NCBI GenBank assembly: GCA_963817075.1
Contig: CAWFMT010000007.1
Span: forward strand, 186,001 to 250,000
Direction of reading: 5' to 3'
Source: DASPKM01 sp963817075
GTDB lineage: Bacteria > Bacteroidota > Bacteroidia > Chitinophagales > Chitinophagaceae
Length of the DNA stretch: 64,000 bases
A program made the translations under genes and the position numbers. The notes beneath the pieces were generated by a model. The model had not been told where the DNA came from, ran no database searches, and worked only from the letters and a program-made list of their open reading frames with translations. Of this stretch, positions 54,588 to 63,352 are shown in pieces. Position 1 is the first letter of the stretch. Each line of letters begins with the position of its first letter.

Positions 54588-54815
54588 TTAATGTAAAATG
54601 AAAAATGAAAAAGTAAAAATTTAAAATAAAAAAACCTACCAGACGCACGATTTGCGCATGAACCAAATTTTTACCGCAGTGAAAAGAGAGAAAAAGAGGT
54701 AGCGCAGAGTAAAACCCTCATCCATATTTTACATTTTTCAATTTCAATTTGCGTCTTTGCCTCCTTTGCCTCTTTGCGTGAAATAATTTTTCATTTTTCA
54801 TTTTAAATTTTAAAA
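54588..54815. repeat. R2/R1 composite repeat, copy A (downstream of hemJ)
   Basis: AATGTAAAATGAAAAATG arms at the left, then AGACGCACGATTTGCGCATG AACCAAATTTTTACCGCAG with AGAGAGAAAAAGAGGTAGCG in the middle, then inverse ATTTTACATTTTTC arms (54728 on) and a TGCGTCTTTGCC stretch. The middle block recurs at 55400-55483 on the far side of hemJ in the same orientation. Confidence 0.85.
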
Positions 54816-55346
54816 TTATTTACTCTTCTCCCGCATCCCCTTATAAATCTTAATTGCGCTCATCAATAGAACGACAAGCAAGATCAATCCAGCCAGTCCC
54901 CAGACTATGCTCATCTCCTGCTTCACAACCACGATCATGACAATTACGATAAGAAAAATAGTCGCAACCTCATTCCAAATCCGCAATTGATAGGATGAAT
55001 ATTTGAAGATGCCTTTCAACTGATGACCCGCGATCCTTTGGAGACTGAAATGGTAGAGATACAATCCCCCCACAATGCAAATTTTGATCAGCAGCCAGGA
55101 TGGAGTGTATCCAAGCAAATACCAGAGCCAGCCGCCAAAAATCATAGTCAGTACCGCAGAGGGCCAGGTGATTCCATACCAAAGTCTCCTGATCATGATC
55201 TTATATTGATCCTGAAGGATTCTTTTTTCTGGCTCAGGTTTCAGGGAAGCTTCCGCGTTGTAAACAAACAAACGAACAACATAAAATAGCCCGCTAAACC
55301 AGGTAACTATAAAGATTATATGAAGAGCCTTTATGTATAAATACAT
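54816..55346 (-). CDS. hemJ: HemJ-type protoporphyrinogen IX oxidase
   Basis: 176 residues with about four to five helices. The first helix YLYIKALHIIFIVTWFSGLFYVVRLFVY carries the conserved His9 or His-equivalent of the UPF0093/HemJ family, and RLWYGITWPSAVLTMIFGGWLW and KICIVGGLYLYHF follow. It oxidises protoporphyrinogen IX to protoporphyrin IX in the membrane. No hemG or hemY is present, and it lies beside the hemH gene, so assignment is firm. Bracketed by two copies of a composite repeat. Confidence 0.88.
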   Translation of the reverse strand: MYLYIKALHIIFIVTWFSGLFYVVRLFVYNAEASLKPEPEKRILQDQYKIMIRRLWYGITWPSAVLTMIFGGWLWYLLGYTPSWLLIKICIVGGLYLYHFSLQRIAGHQLKGIFKYSSYQLRIWNEVATIFLIVIVMIVVVKQEMSIVWGLAGLILLVVLLMSAIKIYKGMREKSK

Positions 55347-55365
55347 TTTCTCCTGGTCTCCTAAT

Positions 55366-55527
55366 AATTTAAAATGTAAAATGAAAAATTTAAAATAAAA
55401 TAACTACAAGACGCACCATTTGCGCATGAACCAAATTTTTTACCGCAGAGAAAAGAGAGAAATAGAGGTAGCGGTGATTAAAACCTCATCTATATTTTAC
55501 ATTTTTCATTTTACATTTTACATTTAA
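55366..55527. repeat. R2/R1 composite repeat, copy B (upstream of hemJ)
   Basis: AAAATGTAAAATGAAAAATT arms, then AGACGCACCATTTGCGCATG AACC and TTTTTTACCGCAGAGAAAAG with AGAGGTAGCG, then inverse TATTTTACATTTTTCATTTT arms. Nearly the same order as copy A at 54588. It fills the 186-bp hemH-hemJ gap. Confidence 0.85.
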
Positions 55528-55532
55528 CCCAA

Positions 55533-56582
55533 TTAAATTGCCGAACGCACAGGTTCAATTTCCTGTTTCGCAATTTGTTCCAGAGCTTTTACCCAGCGTG
55601 GATGGACGTTGAGACAAGGAATCAAGGTAAACGACTCACCTCCTGCATGAAGAAAGATCTCTCTCCCTTCTATTTCCATTTCTTCAAGAGTCTCCAGGCA
55701 ATCACTCACGAAGGCTGGACAAACTATAAGCAAATTTTTTATTCCTTCTCCAGGTAATTCTGTTAACCGAACTGCCGTGTATGGCTTCAGCCATTCATCT
55801 CTCCCAAGTCTCGACTGAAAGGCATAACTAAACTTTTCTCGTGGAATTTCTAATTCCCTGGCCACCCAGTCCGTTGTAGCAAGACATTGATGCCTGTAAC
55901 ACCTGGAATGCGCGGGAGAGCCAACCTCACAGCAATTATTGATCTTTAAACAATGCCTCCCAGTGATATCACTCTTCATTACATGACGTTCCGGAATGCC
56001 ATGATAACTAAACACAATATGATCGTAAGGTTGAGAAAGGAATGGCTGAATGGTTTCTTTCAAAGAATACAGGTATTCTTCATGATCATAATATGGGTCA
56101 ATTACAGTTAGTTTAAATTGATAGCGATACTTTTTATGTATTTCTCTCGCATACTCTACTGCTGTTTCATAACTGCTCATTGCGTAATGAGGATACATTG
56201 GTACAAGTACCACTTCATTGATATCAGGAGATCTCTGAAGTAACTTATCGAATGCCTCCTGAGGATCAGGATTACCATAGCGCATTGCGATTTCAACTGG
56301 TTCCTCAACCTGATCCTGCAATGCCTTTTGTAATTGTTTGGTGATTACAATTAGAGGAGATCCTTCCTTTGTCCAGATGGATTTGTACGCCTCGGCAGAT
56401 TTGGGAGCACGAAAAGGCACAATAATTCCTCGTACAAGCAAATATCTCCAGAGGAAAGGGACATCGATCACCCGTTCATCCATAAGGAATTCATTAAGAT
56501 ACCTTCTCACATCTTTCACTGATGTGGAATCAGGAGAGCCCAGATTCATTAGTATTATTCCTTTCTTCCCTTCCTTAATCAT
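55533..56582 (-). CDS. hemH: Ferrochelatase
   Basis: 349 residues. MNLGSPDS opening, VPMYPHYAMSSYET, active-site His194 in FSYHGIPERH, QSRLGRDEWLKPYT and the C-terminal FVSDCLETLEEMEIEG with the catalytic Glu. It inserts iron into protoporphyrin IX. An internal Cys cluster, C211, C217, C218, C228 and C233 (RHCLKINNCC..RCYRHQC), is unlike the E. coli enzyme and could hold a [2Fe-2S] centre. Transcribed away from hemA and ahead of hemJ. Confidence 0.95.
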   Translation of the reverse strand: MIKEGKKGIILMNLGSPDSTSVKDVRRYLNEFLMDERVIDVPFLWRYLLVRGIIVPFRAPKSAEAYKSIWTKEGSPLIVITKQLQKALQDQVEEPVEIAMRYGNPDPQEAFDKLLQRSPDINEVVLVPMYPHYAMSSYETAVEYAREIHKKYRYQFKLTVIDPYYDHEEYLYSLKETIQPFLSQPYDHIVFSYHGIPERHVMKSDITGRHCLKINNCCEVGSPAHSRCYRHQCLATTDWVARELEIPREKFSYAFQSRLGRDEWLKPYTAVRLTELPGEGIKNLLIVCPAFVSDCLETLEEMEIEGREIFLHAGGESFTLIPCLNVHPRWVKALEQIAKQEIEPVRSAI

Positions 56583-56793
56583 GATTTATGAATGAAGTGC
56601 AAATGTAATTCCCGAATTTTCTTATGTTGAATTATTATCTCAAGATTACAATTCATGCCTGTATAATTGCAGATGATCTTCATTAAGAATCAATTTGAAC
56701 AGAATCATAATTCGAAATGACAGAGGAATGACAGAGATTTTAGGTATTAGAACTCACTCAAATTACTTTTGTCGATATACGAACCAGCAAGGA

Positions 56794-58017
56794 ATGAAGG
56801 GAAGCCACATCACAAATTTTTTCATCGCCGGCATTAGCTACAAGAAGATTGAGGCCGAAGCGAGGGGTCAATTTGCAATTAATTTCAGTCAATATTCAAA
56901 TCTTACCGATAAAGCCCGGGCGCATGGTATCACTGAATTTTTCATTCTCTCTACTTGCAACAGAACCGAGATCTATGGATTTGCCGATAGTTCATCTCAA
57001 CTTCTGAATCTTCTTTGCTCCGAAACCTCTGGTGATACTGAAACTTTTGAGAAACTGGCGTATATAAAGAGCGGATTGGATGCTGTTCAGCATCTTTATC
57101 ATGTTGGCGCCGGACTTGACTCCCAAATATTGGGTGACTATGAAATTATAGGTCAAATCAAATCAGCAGTTAAATTTTCAAAAGAGAAGGGATTCATTGG
57201 ACCTTTCTTTGAGCGACTTGTTAATTCAGTTCTTCAATCTTCAAAGGCAATTAAGAATCAGACTCAGTTAAGCGGCGGTACAGTTTCAGTTTCATTTGCA
57301 GCTGTACAATACTTGCGTGAAAACATCATCGATATCAGGAACAAACAGATTCTTCTTATCGGCACAGGTAAGATTGGACGAACTACCTGCAAAAACCTGG
57401 TTGAATATCTTGGAGCTTCCCATATCACTTTAATAAACAGAACGGAGGAAAAAGCTACGGAATTAGCGAAAGAATTAGGACTTCGATCAGCTTCAAGCGA
57501 AGCTTTGCCATCACTTGCTGAATCTTCAGATATCATTGTTATAGCAACGAATGCAGATAAGCCCATTCTGATGCGTTCACATTTGGAAGGCAAGGGAAAT
57601 AAAATGATAATTGATTTGTCAGTCCCCTGCAATGTTGAAAAATCAGTTTTAGAATTATCCACAGTGAAGGTTCTTGGAGTAGATGAACTTTCCAGGATGA
57701 AAGACGAAACTCTCGAAAAAAGGCAAGCAGAAGTACCCCGGGCGAAAGTCATCATCGCTGAACATTTAGCGGAATTCCTGGATTGGTTTGAAATGCGTAA
57801 GCACGTACCAGTCCTGAAGGCTGCAAAAATTAAATTGAAAGAAATAAATTCCTGCAGATTATACAGGCAATTGTATCCTATTCCTCATAAGATGAACTCA
57901 GAGGAAAAAATTCAAAAGGTCATCAATGGAATGGCGAGCAGGATGCGGCATCAAAACCAGGGTGGTTGCCACTACATAGAAGCCATCAATGAGTATCTTG
58001 CGACCGGCACCAGTTAA
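56794..58017 (+). CDS. hemA: Glutamyl-tRNA reductase
   Basis: 407 residues from ATG 56794. The frame extends upstream to a TTG at 56695, but the ITNFFIAGISYKKIEAEARGQF segment is the normal N-terminus. Catalytic Cys55 in LSTCNRTEIYG, GGTVSVSFAAVQ, NADPH loop IGTGKIGRTTCKNL and the IDLSVPCNVE segment. It reduces glutamyl-tRNA to glutamate-1-semialdehyde, the committed C5 step, and leads the plus-strand hem operon. Confidence 0.95.
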   Translation: MKGSHITNFFIAGISYKKIEAEARGQFAINFSQYSNLTDKARAHGITEFFILSTCNRTEIYGFADSSSQLLNLLCSETSGDTETFEKLAYIKSGLDAVQHLYHVGAGLDSQILGDYEIIGQIKSAVKFSKEKGFIGPFFERLVNSVLQSSKAIKNQTQLSGGTVSVSFAAVQYLRENIIDIRNKQILLIGTGKIGRTTCKNLVEYLGASHITLINRTEEKATELAKELGLRSASSEALPSLAESSDIIVIATNADKPILMRSHLEGKGNKMIIDLSVPCNVEKSVLELSTVKVLGVDELSRMKDETLEKRQAEVPRAKVIIAEHLAEFLDWFEMRKHVPVLKAAKIKLKEINSCRLYRQLYPIPHKMNSEEKIQKVINGMASRMRHQNQGGCHYIEAINEYLATGTS

Positions 58018-58025
58018 TTAATAAG

Positions 58026-58979
58026 ATGGGGAAACCAATTCGGATTGGGACCAGGGAGAGCCAATTAGCAGTCTGGCAGGCCTCCGAGGTAAAATTGTTA
58101 CTTGAAAGAGAAGGATTCGAGGCGGAATTGGTATACATAAAAAGTGAAGGGGATGTTGATCAGACCACCCCACTCTATGAAATGGGAGTGCAGGGAATTT
58201 TTACCCGAACACTTGACATTGCCTTACTGAATGGGAAAATAGATCTGGCGGTCCATTCAATGAAAGATGTACCCACACAGCTACCAAAAGGGATTTCTCA
58301 GGCTGCAGTATTACAAAGGGGACCAGTTAATGATCTCCTCGTATTTAGAAACAATTCTGCAATGCAGAAATTTGATTCCTTAGAGAAATCTCCACTTGAT
58401 GGGCCATCAATGATAATTGCAACAAGCAGTATTCGAAGAAAAGCTCAATGGCTGAATCGGTATCCAAAACATAAGATTGAAAATCTTCGCGGCAATGTTA
58501 ATACGCGACTTAAGAAACTCCAGGAAGAAAATTGGGATGCAGCCATTTTTGCACAGGCAGGGCTTGAAAGAATAGATCTCCGTCCTCCGCAAAGCATTAT
58601 CCTGGATTGGATGCTGCCTGCACCCGCCCAGGGAGCAATTCTTGTAGTTGCAAGACAAGAAGATTCATATGTTATAAACGCATGCATGGGTTTCAATCAC
58701 AGCGATACCGAATTCTGTACAAGGATTGAGCGCGACTTTCTAAGAACCTTGTTGGGAGGTTGCTCTACACCCATTAGTGCGCTTGCAACCATCGAAAACA
58801 ATCAGGTAATATTTAAAGGAAATATTTTTTCTACTGACGGAAAGATTAAAATGGAGGTTAGTGAAAACATAAGCATTCATGATGCAGGAAATCTTGGAGT
58901 ATCTGCAGCGAAAGAATTATTGTTGAATGGAGCAAGTTCAATTGTTGAAAGTATAAGGCATGCAGGAGAACAAGATTAG
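58026..58979 (+). CDS. hemC: Porphobilinogen deaminase (hydroxymethylbilane synthase)
   Basis: 317 residues. IGTRESQLAVWQA opening, HSMKDVPTQLP with the catalytic Asp, SSIRRKAQ, LRGNVNTRLKKL and the dipyrromethane-binding Cys246 in LLGGCSTP. It polymerises four porphobilinogen to hydroxymethylbilane. 8 nt after hemA; the 3' end overlaps hemD by 20 nt. Confidence 0.96.
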   Translation: MGKPIRIGTRESQLAVWQASEVKLLLEREGFEAELVYIKSEGDVDQTTPLYEMGVQGIFTRTLDIALLNGKIDLAVHSMKDVPTQLPKGISQAAVLQRGPVNDLLVFRNNSAMQKFDSLEKSPLDGPSMIIATSSIRRKAQWLNRYPKHKIENLRGNVNTRLKKLQEENWDAAIFAQAGLERIDLRPPQSIILDWMLPAPAQGAILVVARQEDSYVINACMGFNHSDTEFCTRIERDFLRTLLGGCSTPISALATIENNQVIFKGNIFSTDGKIKMEVSENISIHDAGNLGVSAAKELLLNGASSIVESIRHAGEQD

Positions 58980-59661
58980 CATATTATCCACCCGGCCACT
59001 CAGCGAATTCTTGATTGAGAAAGCGAGATTGGCAAACATTGAACTTGAAGTGGATTCGTTCATTGAGACGGAACCTATTCAATCTGTGGAAGTCCAACAG
59101 GAAATAGAATTGGCAATGCTTGAAATCGCCACTGTCGTCTTTACCAGTATGAATGCGGTGGAATCTGTGGCTTCCTGGTTGGAAGGAGTTCAGCCCGACT
59201 GGGAAATATATTGTGTAGGCAATACTACAAAACAGCTTATTGAAAATTATTTCGGCGAAGAGAGAATTGCGGGAACGGCAGATGATGCGGAATCACTTGC
59301 TGAATTAATAGTTGATGCGGCTACTGCGAAGGAAGTTATATTCTTCTGTGGCGACCAACGCAGGCCTGAATTACCCGAAACATTAAATCAAAATGGAATT
59401 GATGTGAACGAGATCGTAGTATATCAAACAATCCCCAAGCCACACAAATTGACAAAGGAATTTGGAGGAATACTATTTTTTAGTCCGACTGCTGTCCAAA
59501 GTTTTTTCAGATGCAACCAGGTAACCCAGAACACGATTCTTTTTGCTATTGGTAAAACAACCGCAGGAGAGATAGAAAAAAATTCTGGAAATAAAGTGAT
59601 CATATCTGAGGAAACTTCAAGAGACGGGATGATTCAGACAGTGATTGATTTTTTTAGTTAA
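58960..59661 (+). CDS. hemD: Uroporphyrinogen-III synthase
   Basis: 233 residues. This family is poorly conserved; I assign it from position and from the ILSTRPLS opening, VFTSMNAVESVASWL, FFCGDQRRPELPETL and GGILFFSPTAVQSFF. It closes and rearranges hydroxymethylbilane. The start lies 20 nt inside hemC, implying coupled translation. An R2 hairpin follows before hemE. Confidence 0.88.
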   Translation: MQENKISILSTRPLSEFLIEKARLANIELEVDSFIETEPIQSVEVQQEIELAMLEIATVVFTSMNAVESVASWLEGVQPDWEIYCVGNTTKQLIENYFGEERIAGTADDAESLAELIVDAATAKEVIFFCGDQRRPELPETLNQNGIDVNEIVVYQTIPKPHKLTKEFGGILFFSPTAVQSFFRCNQVTQNTILFAIGKTTAGEIEKNSGNKVIISEETSRDGMIQTVIDFFS

Positions 59662-59687
59662 ATGCTTTGTTAGTTTCTAAGCGTAAT

Positions 59688-59763
59688 TGAAAATGTAAAA
59701 GTCAAAATTTAAAATGAAAAATGGGTTAGTTATTATTTTACATTTTTCATTTTGCATTTTTAA
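59688..59763. repeat. R2 hairpin between hemD and hemE
   Basis: GAAAATGTAAAAGTCAAAAT and AAAATGAAAAATG on the left pair with CATTTTTCATTTTG-type sequence on the right (ATTTTACATTTTTCATTTTG, 59735-59754), forming a long A/T hairpin. It ends 12 bp before the hemE start. Confidence 0.85.
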
Positions 59764-59774
59764 TTCATCAGTTT

Positions 59775-60821
59775 ATGAGTGATTTGAAAAACGACCTTTT
59801 ATTGAGAACTCTGGCCGGAGATCTTGTTGAGCGTCCACCGGTTTGGATGATGCGACAAGCTGGAAGGTTCTTGCCGGAATACCGTGTCCTTCGTGAGAAG
59901 TATAGTTTTTTTGAAAGATGTCAAAGACCAGAGCTTGCATGCGAAATAACCCTTCAACCAATAGACATCCTTGGAGTTGATGCAGCCATTTTATTTTCAG
60001 ATATACTTGTAGTGCCCCAGGCAATGGGCATGGAAGTTCAATTGATTGAATCACAGGGACCACTTCTCCCTCAACCGATCAAGAATCAAGATGATCTTAA
60101 AAGAATTCAAATTCCAGATGTAGATGATAAGCTTTCCTATGTTTTTGAAGCGATAAAGCTAATCAAGAAAGAATTGGATGGTCGTGTTCCATTGATCGGA
60201 TTTGCAGGTGCACCCTGGACCTTGTTATGCTATATGGTCCAGGGCAAAGGATCAAAAACATTCGACGAAGCAAAAGGTTTTTGCTACAAAGATCCAGAGA
60301 CTGCCCACCAACTTTTGCAGATGATCACTGATACTACCATTGAATATTTGAAAAAACAAGTAGAGGCAGGAGCTGATGTGATACAAATTTTCGATAGTTG
60401 GGGCGGGTTACTGGGTCCGGGTGATTTTGAAGAAATTTCATTGCGATACATCAGGCAAATTGTACAGGCAATCAAAGATCGTGCGCCCGTGATTGTATTT
60501 GCTAAAGGAGCCTGGTCCTCCCTGGGTTCGATGTCTGATATAGGAGCATCTGCCTTGGGAATTGACTGGTGTATTACACCTTCAATGGCCAGAGAATTTG
60601 CTGGTCCGGGAGTAACGCTCCAGGGTAATTTTGATCCTGCGAAACTTCTATCGCCCATACCTACAATTGAAAAAGAAATAAAGAAGATGCTGGAAGATTT
60701 TGGTGGCCAACGTCACATTGCAAACCTTGGGCACGGAATACTTCCAAACATTCCAGTTGATCATGCTAAAGCATTTGTAGATACGGTAAAGCAATGGTCC
60801 TCTCTTGCAATTGAACAGTAA
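59775..60821 (+). CDS. hemE: Uroporphyrinogen decarboxylase
   Basis: 348 residues. RPPVWMMRQAGRFLPEYR is the substrate-binding signature, with LFSDILVVPQAMG, GFAGAPWTLLCYM, IFDSWGGLLGP and LGHGILPNIPVDH. It converts uroporphyrinogen III to coproporphyrinogen III. Fifth enzyme of the plus-strand hem genes. Confidence 0.97.
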   Translation: MSDLKNDLLLRTLAGDLVERPPVWMMRQAGRFLPEYRVLREKYSFFERCQRPELACEITLQPIDILGVDAAILFSDILVVPQAMGMEVQLIESQGPLLPQPIKNQDDLKRIQIPDVDDKLSYVFEAIKLIKKELDGRVPLIGFAGAPWTLLCYMVQGKGSKTFDEAKGFCYKDPETAHQLLQMITDTTIEYLKKQVEAGADVIQIFDSWGGLLGPGDFEEISLRYIRQIVQAIKDRAPVIVFAKGAWSSLGSMSDIGASALGIDWCITPSMAREFAGPGVTLQGNFDPAKLLSPIPTIEKEIKKMLEDFGGQRHIANLGHGILPNIPVDHAKAFVDTVKQWSSLAIEQ

Positions 60822-60851
60822 ACATTAATCCTGGCAGGAAGTTGCCGTAGT

Positions 60852-61763
60852 ATGATGGATATAAAGCAGAAATGGATAGACCAGGTTCATGATCTCCAAA
60901 ACAGAATTTGTAAACTGCTTGAAGATGCTGACTGGAATGCTAAATTCTTAGAGGATAATTGGGAACGCGATGGTGGAGGAGGTGGAAAAACAAGGATAAT
61001 TACAAACGGCGACGTTTTTGAAAAGGGTGGAGTGAATTCTTCGGTAGTATTTGGAGAAGTAAATGAGGCAATGCGTTCACAATTGAAGATTGCTGGGACA
61101 AGCTGGTTTGCCTGCGGGCTTTCTATTGTTTTACATCCGTTGAATCCATTCGTCCCTACTATTCATTGTAATTACAGGATGTTTGAACTATATGAAAACG
61201 GACAATTAACTGATCGCTGGTTTGGAGGTGGAACTGATCTTACACCCTATTATCTTTTTGAGGATGATGCTAAACATTTCCATAGTGCGTACAAGCGAGT
61301 TTGCGATCAATTCGACCCCGGATTTTATCCACGATTCAAGAAGGAATGTGATAATTATTTTGTGAACTGGCATCGAAACAAAGAGAGGAGAGGTATCGGT
61401 GGAATATTTTATGATAATCAGAGACCAGATCAAAATCATGATGCAGAATTTTGGCTTGGGTTTGGACTTGCTTGTGGAAACGCCTTTCAGGATTCTTATT
61501 TACCCATCGTTGAAAAAAGAAAAAAAATACCGTACACAGAGAAACAAAAACACTGGCAGGAAATCCGCAGAGGCAGGTATGTAGAATTCAATCTTGTTCA
61601 TGATCGAGGGACCTTGTTCGGTTTAAGGACTAACGGAAGAATTGAAAGCATTCTAATGAGTTTGCCCCCAAGAGTTAGATTTGAATACAATGATCAACCA
61701 GATGCGGGATCAGAAGAAGAAAAATTGGTGAGGGTTTGCTTGAATCCCAAAGAGTGGATATAG
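60852..61763 (+). CDS. hemF: Oxygen-dependent coproporphyrinogen III oxidase
   Basis: 303 residues. WERDGGGGGKTRI, GVNSSVVFGEV, HCNYRMFEL, WFGGGTDLTPYYLFEDDAKHFH and RGRYVEFNLVHDRGT are diagnostic. It makes protoporphyrinogen IX with O2, so heme synthesis here needs oxygen unless a HemN exists elsewhere. ATG at 60852 or 60855. 30 bp after hemE. Confidence 0.96.
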   Translation: MMDIKQKWIDQVHDLQNRICKLLEDADWNAKFLEDNWERDGGGGGKTRIITNGDVFEKGGVNSSVVFGEVNEAMRSQLKIAGTSWFACGLSIVLHPLNPFVPTIHCNYRMFELYENGQLTDRWFGGGTDLTPYYLFEDDAKHFHSAYKRVCDQFDPGFYPRFKKECDNYFVNWHRNKERRGIGGIFYDNQRPDQNHDAEFWLGFGLACGNAFQDSYLPIVEKRKKIPYTEKQKHWQEIRRGRYVEFNLVHDRGTLFGLRTNGRIESILMSLPPRVRFEYNDQPDAGSEEEKLVRVCLNPKEWI

Positions 61764-61894
61764 ATTTCTGATTTTGATTTGGCGATTTGGAGATATAGGA
61801 ACTTTCTAGCATAGAAAATTCTCTTGTTTTTCAGTAGAATTCCTCAGAGGCCATATTATCACTTTGTGGAATTTTGAGTGAGAAAACAAGTTTG

Positions 61895-62304
61895 ATGAAT
61901 AAGTACGATCTGCAAGCTCGAACCAAAAAATTCCATGTTGATGTTGTAAAACTTTGTAGCAATTTTCCAAAGAATGCCGTAGGTTTTGAAACTGTAAAAC
62001 AATTGATCCGATCAGCGGGATCTGTAGGATCTAACTATAGAGCGGCTTGCAGAGGAAAATCAAGAGCGGATTTTATATATAAAATAGAAATAGTGGTTGA
62101 AGCGGCAGATGAATCATTGTACTGGCTTGAGGTGAGTAAAGAAGCAAACTTGATTAATTCATCTTTCTTGGATGAATTAATAATTGAGGCGAGCAATTAG
62201 TAAAAATATTTACTAGGACGGATATGACAGCAAAAAAAATCGTAATTCGAAATCTTGAAATACCACCCAAAACTATTACCAATTATTTTTGGTCGTACTC
62301 CTAA
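61895..62304 (+). pseudogene. Four-helix-bundle (S23-type) gene, truncated by frameshift
   Basis: ATG 61895 gives 101 residues up to TAG 62198: YDLQARTKKFHVDVVKLC, VKQLIRSAGSVGSNYRAACR, KIEIVVEAADESLYWLE. The expected end ELVKIF..(S/T)xKTAKK is missing in frame. It appears one frame over as QLVKIFTRTDMTAKK from 62194, ending at TAA 62302. Loss of one base near 62192-62196 explains this. Same family as 1554-1919. It lies between hemF and hemB, interrupting the hem gene order. A stable 101-residue product is still possible. Confidence 0.75.
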
Positions 62305-62338
62305 AATCTCTAAATCTCAAAATCAGAAATAATAAACA

Positions 62339-63313
62339 ATGTATCTACAGAGACGCAACAGAATTCTCAGACAATCATCCTCCATCAGAAGCCTGGTTGC
62401 CGAAACGAGACTAAGCCCGAACGATTTTATCGTCCCCATGTTTATTGATGAAGGAGAAAATCTCTCGGTTGAAATTTCTTCCATGCCTGGCTATCACAGG
62501 CGATCCCTTGATCTCACAGTGAAGGAGGTGAAAGAATTATGGAATATGGGATTGAAATCTGTTCTACTCTTTATTAAATGCAAGGATAATTTAAAAGATA
62601 ACAAAGGCAGCGAAGCAGTCAACCCAGATGGGTTGATGCAAAGAAGTATTAAAACGATCAAAAATGCCGTTCCGGAAATGGTGGTCATGACAGATGTTGC
62701 ACTAGACCCATACTCTTCTTTTGGGCACGATGGAATAGTTGAAGGAACAGAAATAGTAAATGATGCAACAGTTGAAGTTCTGGCCGCAATGAGCGTAAGT
62801 CATGCAGCTGCAGGTGCGGATTTTGTTGCCCCAAGTGACATGATGGATGGAAGGATCTCTGCGATACGGACCGCATTGGAAGAAAGCGGATTTAACAAGA
62901 CTGGAATCATGAGCTACAGCGCAAAATATGCATCCTGTTTTTATGGACCGTTCCGCGATGCACTGGATTCAGCACCGGGATTTGGAGATAAGAAAACTTA
63001 TCAGATGGATTATTCCAACAGACTTGAAGCTGTAAAAGAAACATTGATGGACATTGAAGAAGGAGCAGATATCGTCATGATCAAACCTGCTCTTGCATAT
63101 CTTGACATCATCAGAGATGTAAAAAATTCTGTTGAGGTTCCCGTTAGTGCTTATAATATTAGTGGTGAATATTCCATGATCAAGGCAGCTGCAAAAATGG
63201 GCTGGCTGGAAGAGGATAAGGCAATTCTTGAAACCTTAACATCAATCAAAAGAGCCGGGGCAGACCTGATAGCAACTTATTTTGCCAGGGAGGCAGTGCG
63301 ATTGATTACTTAA
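62339..63313 (+). CDS. hemB: Delta-aminolevulinic acid dehydratase
   Basis: 324 residues. Schiff-base Lys249 in MIKPALAY and the second active-site Lys in YSAKYASCFYGPF. The metal segment reads DVALDPYSSFGHDG: the three zinc Cys of the zinc-type enzymes are replaced by Ala, Asp and Asp, so this is the zinc-independent (Mg-type) class. It condenses two 5-aminolevulinate to porphobilinogen. Confidence 0.97.
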   Translation: MYLQRRNRILRQSSSIRSLVAETRLSPNDFIVPMFIDEGENLSVEISSMPGYHRRSLDLTVKEVKELWNMGLKSVLLFIKCKDNLKDNKGSEAVNPDGLMQRSIKTIKNAVPEMVVMTDVALDPYSSFGHDGIVEGTEIVNDATVEVLAAMSVSHAAAGADFVAPSDMMDGRISAIRTALEESGFNKTGIMSYSAKYASCFYGPFRDALDSAPGFGDKKTYQMDYSNRLEAVKETLMDIEEGADIVMIKPALAYLDIIRDVKNSVEVPVSAYNISGEYSMIKAAAKMGWLEEDKAILETLTSIKRAGADLIATYFAREAVRLIT

Positions 63314-63352
63314 TTACACTTCGCTTTTCATTTACATGTTAATGGTTGAATT

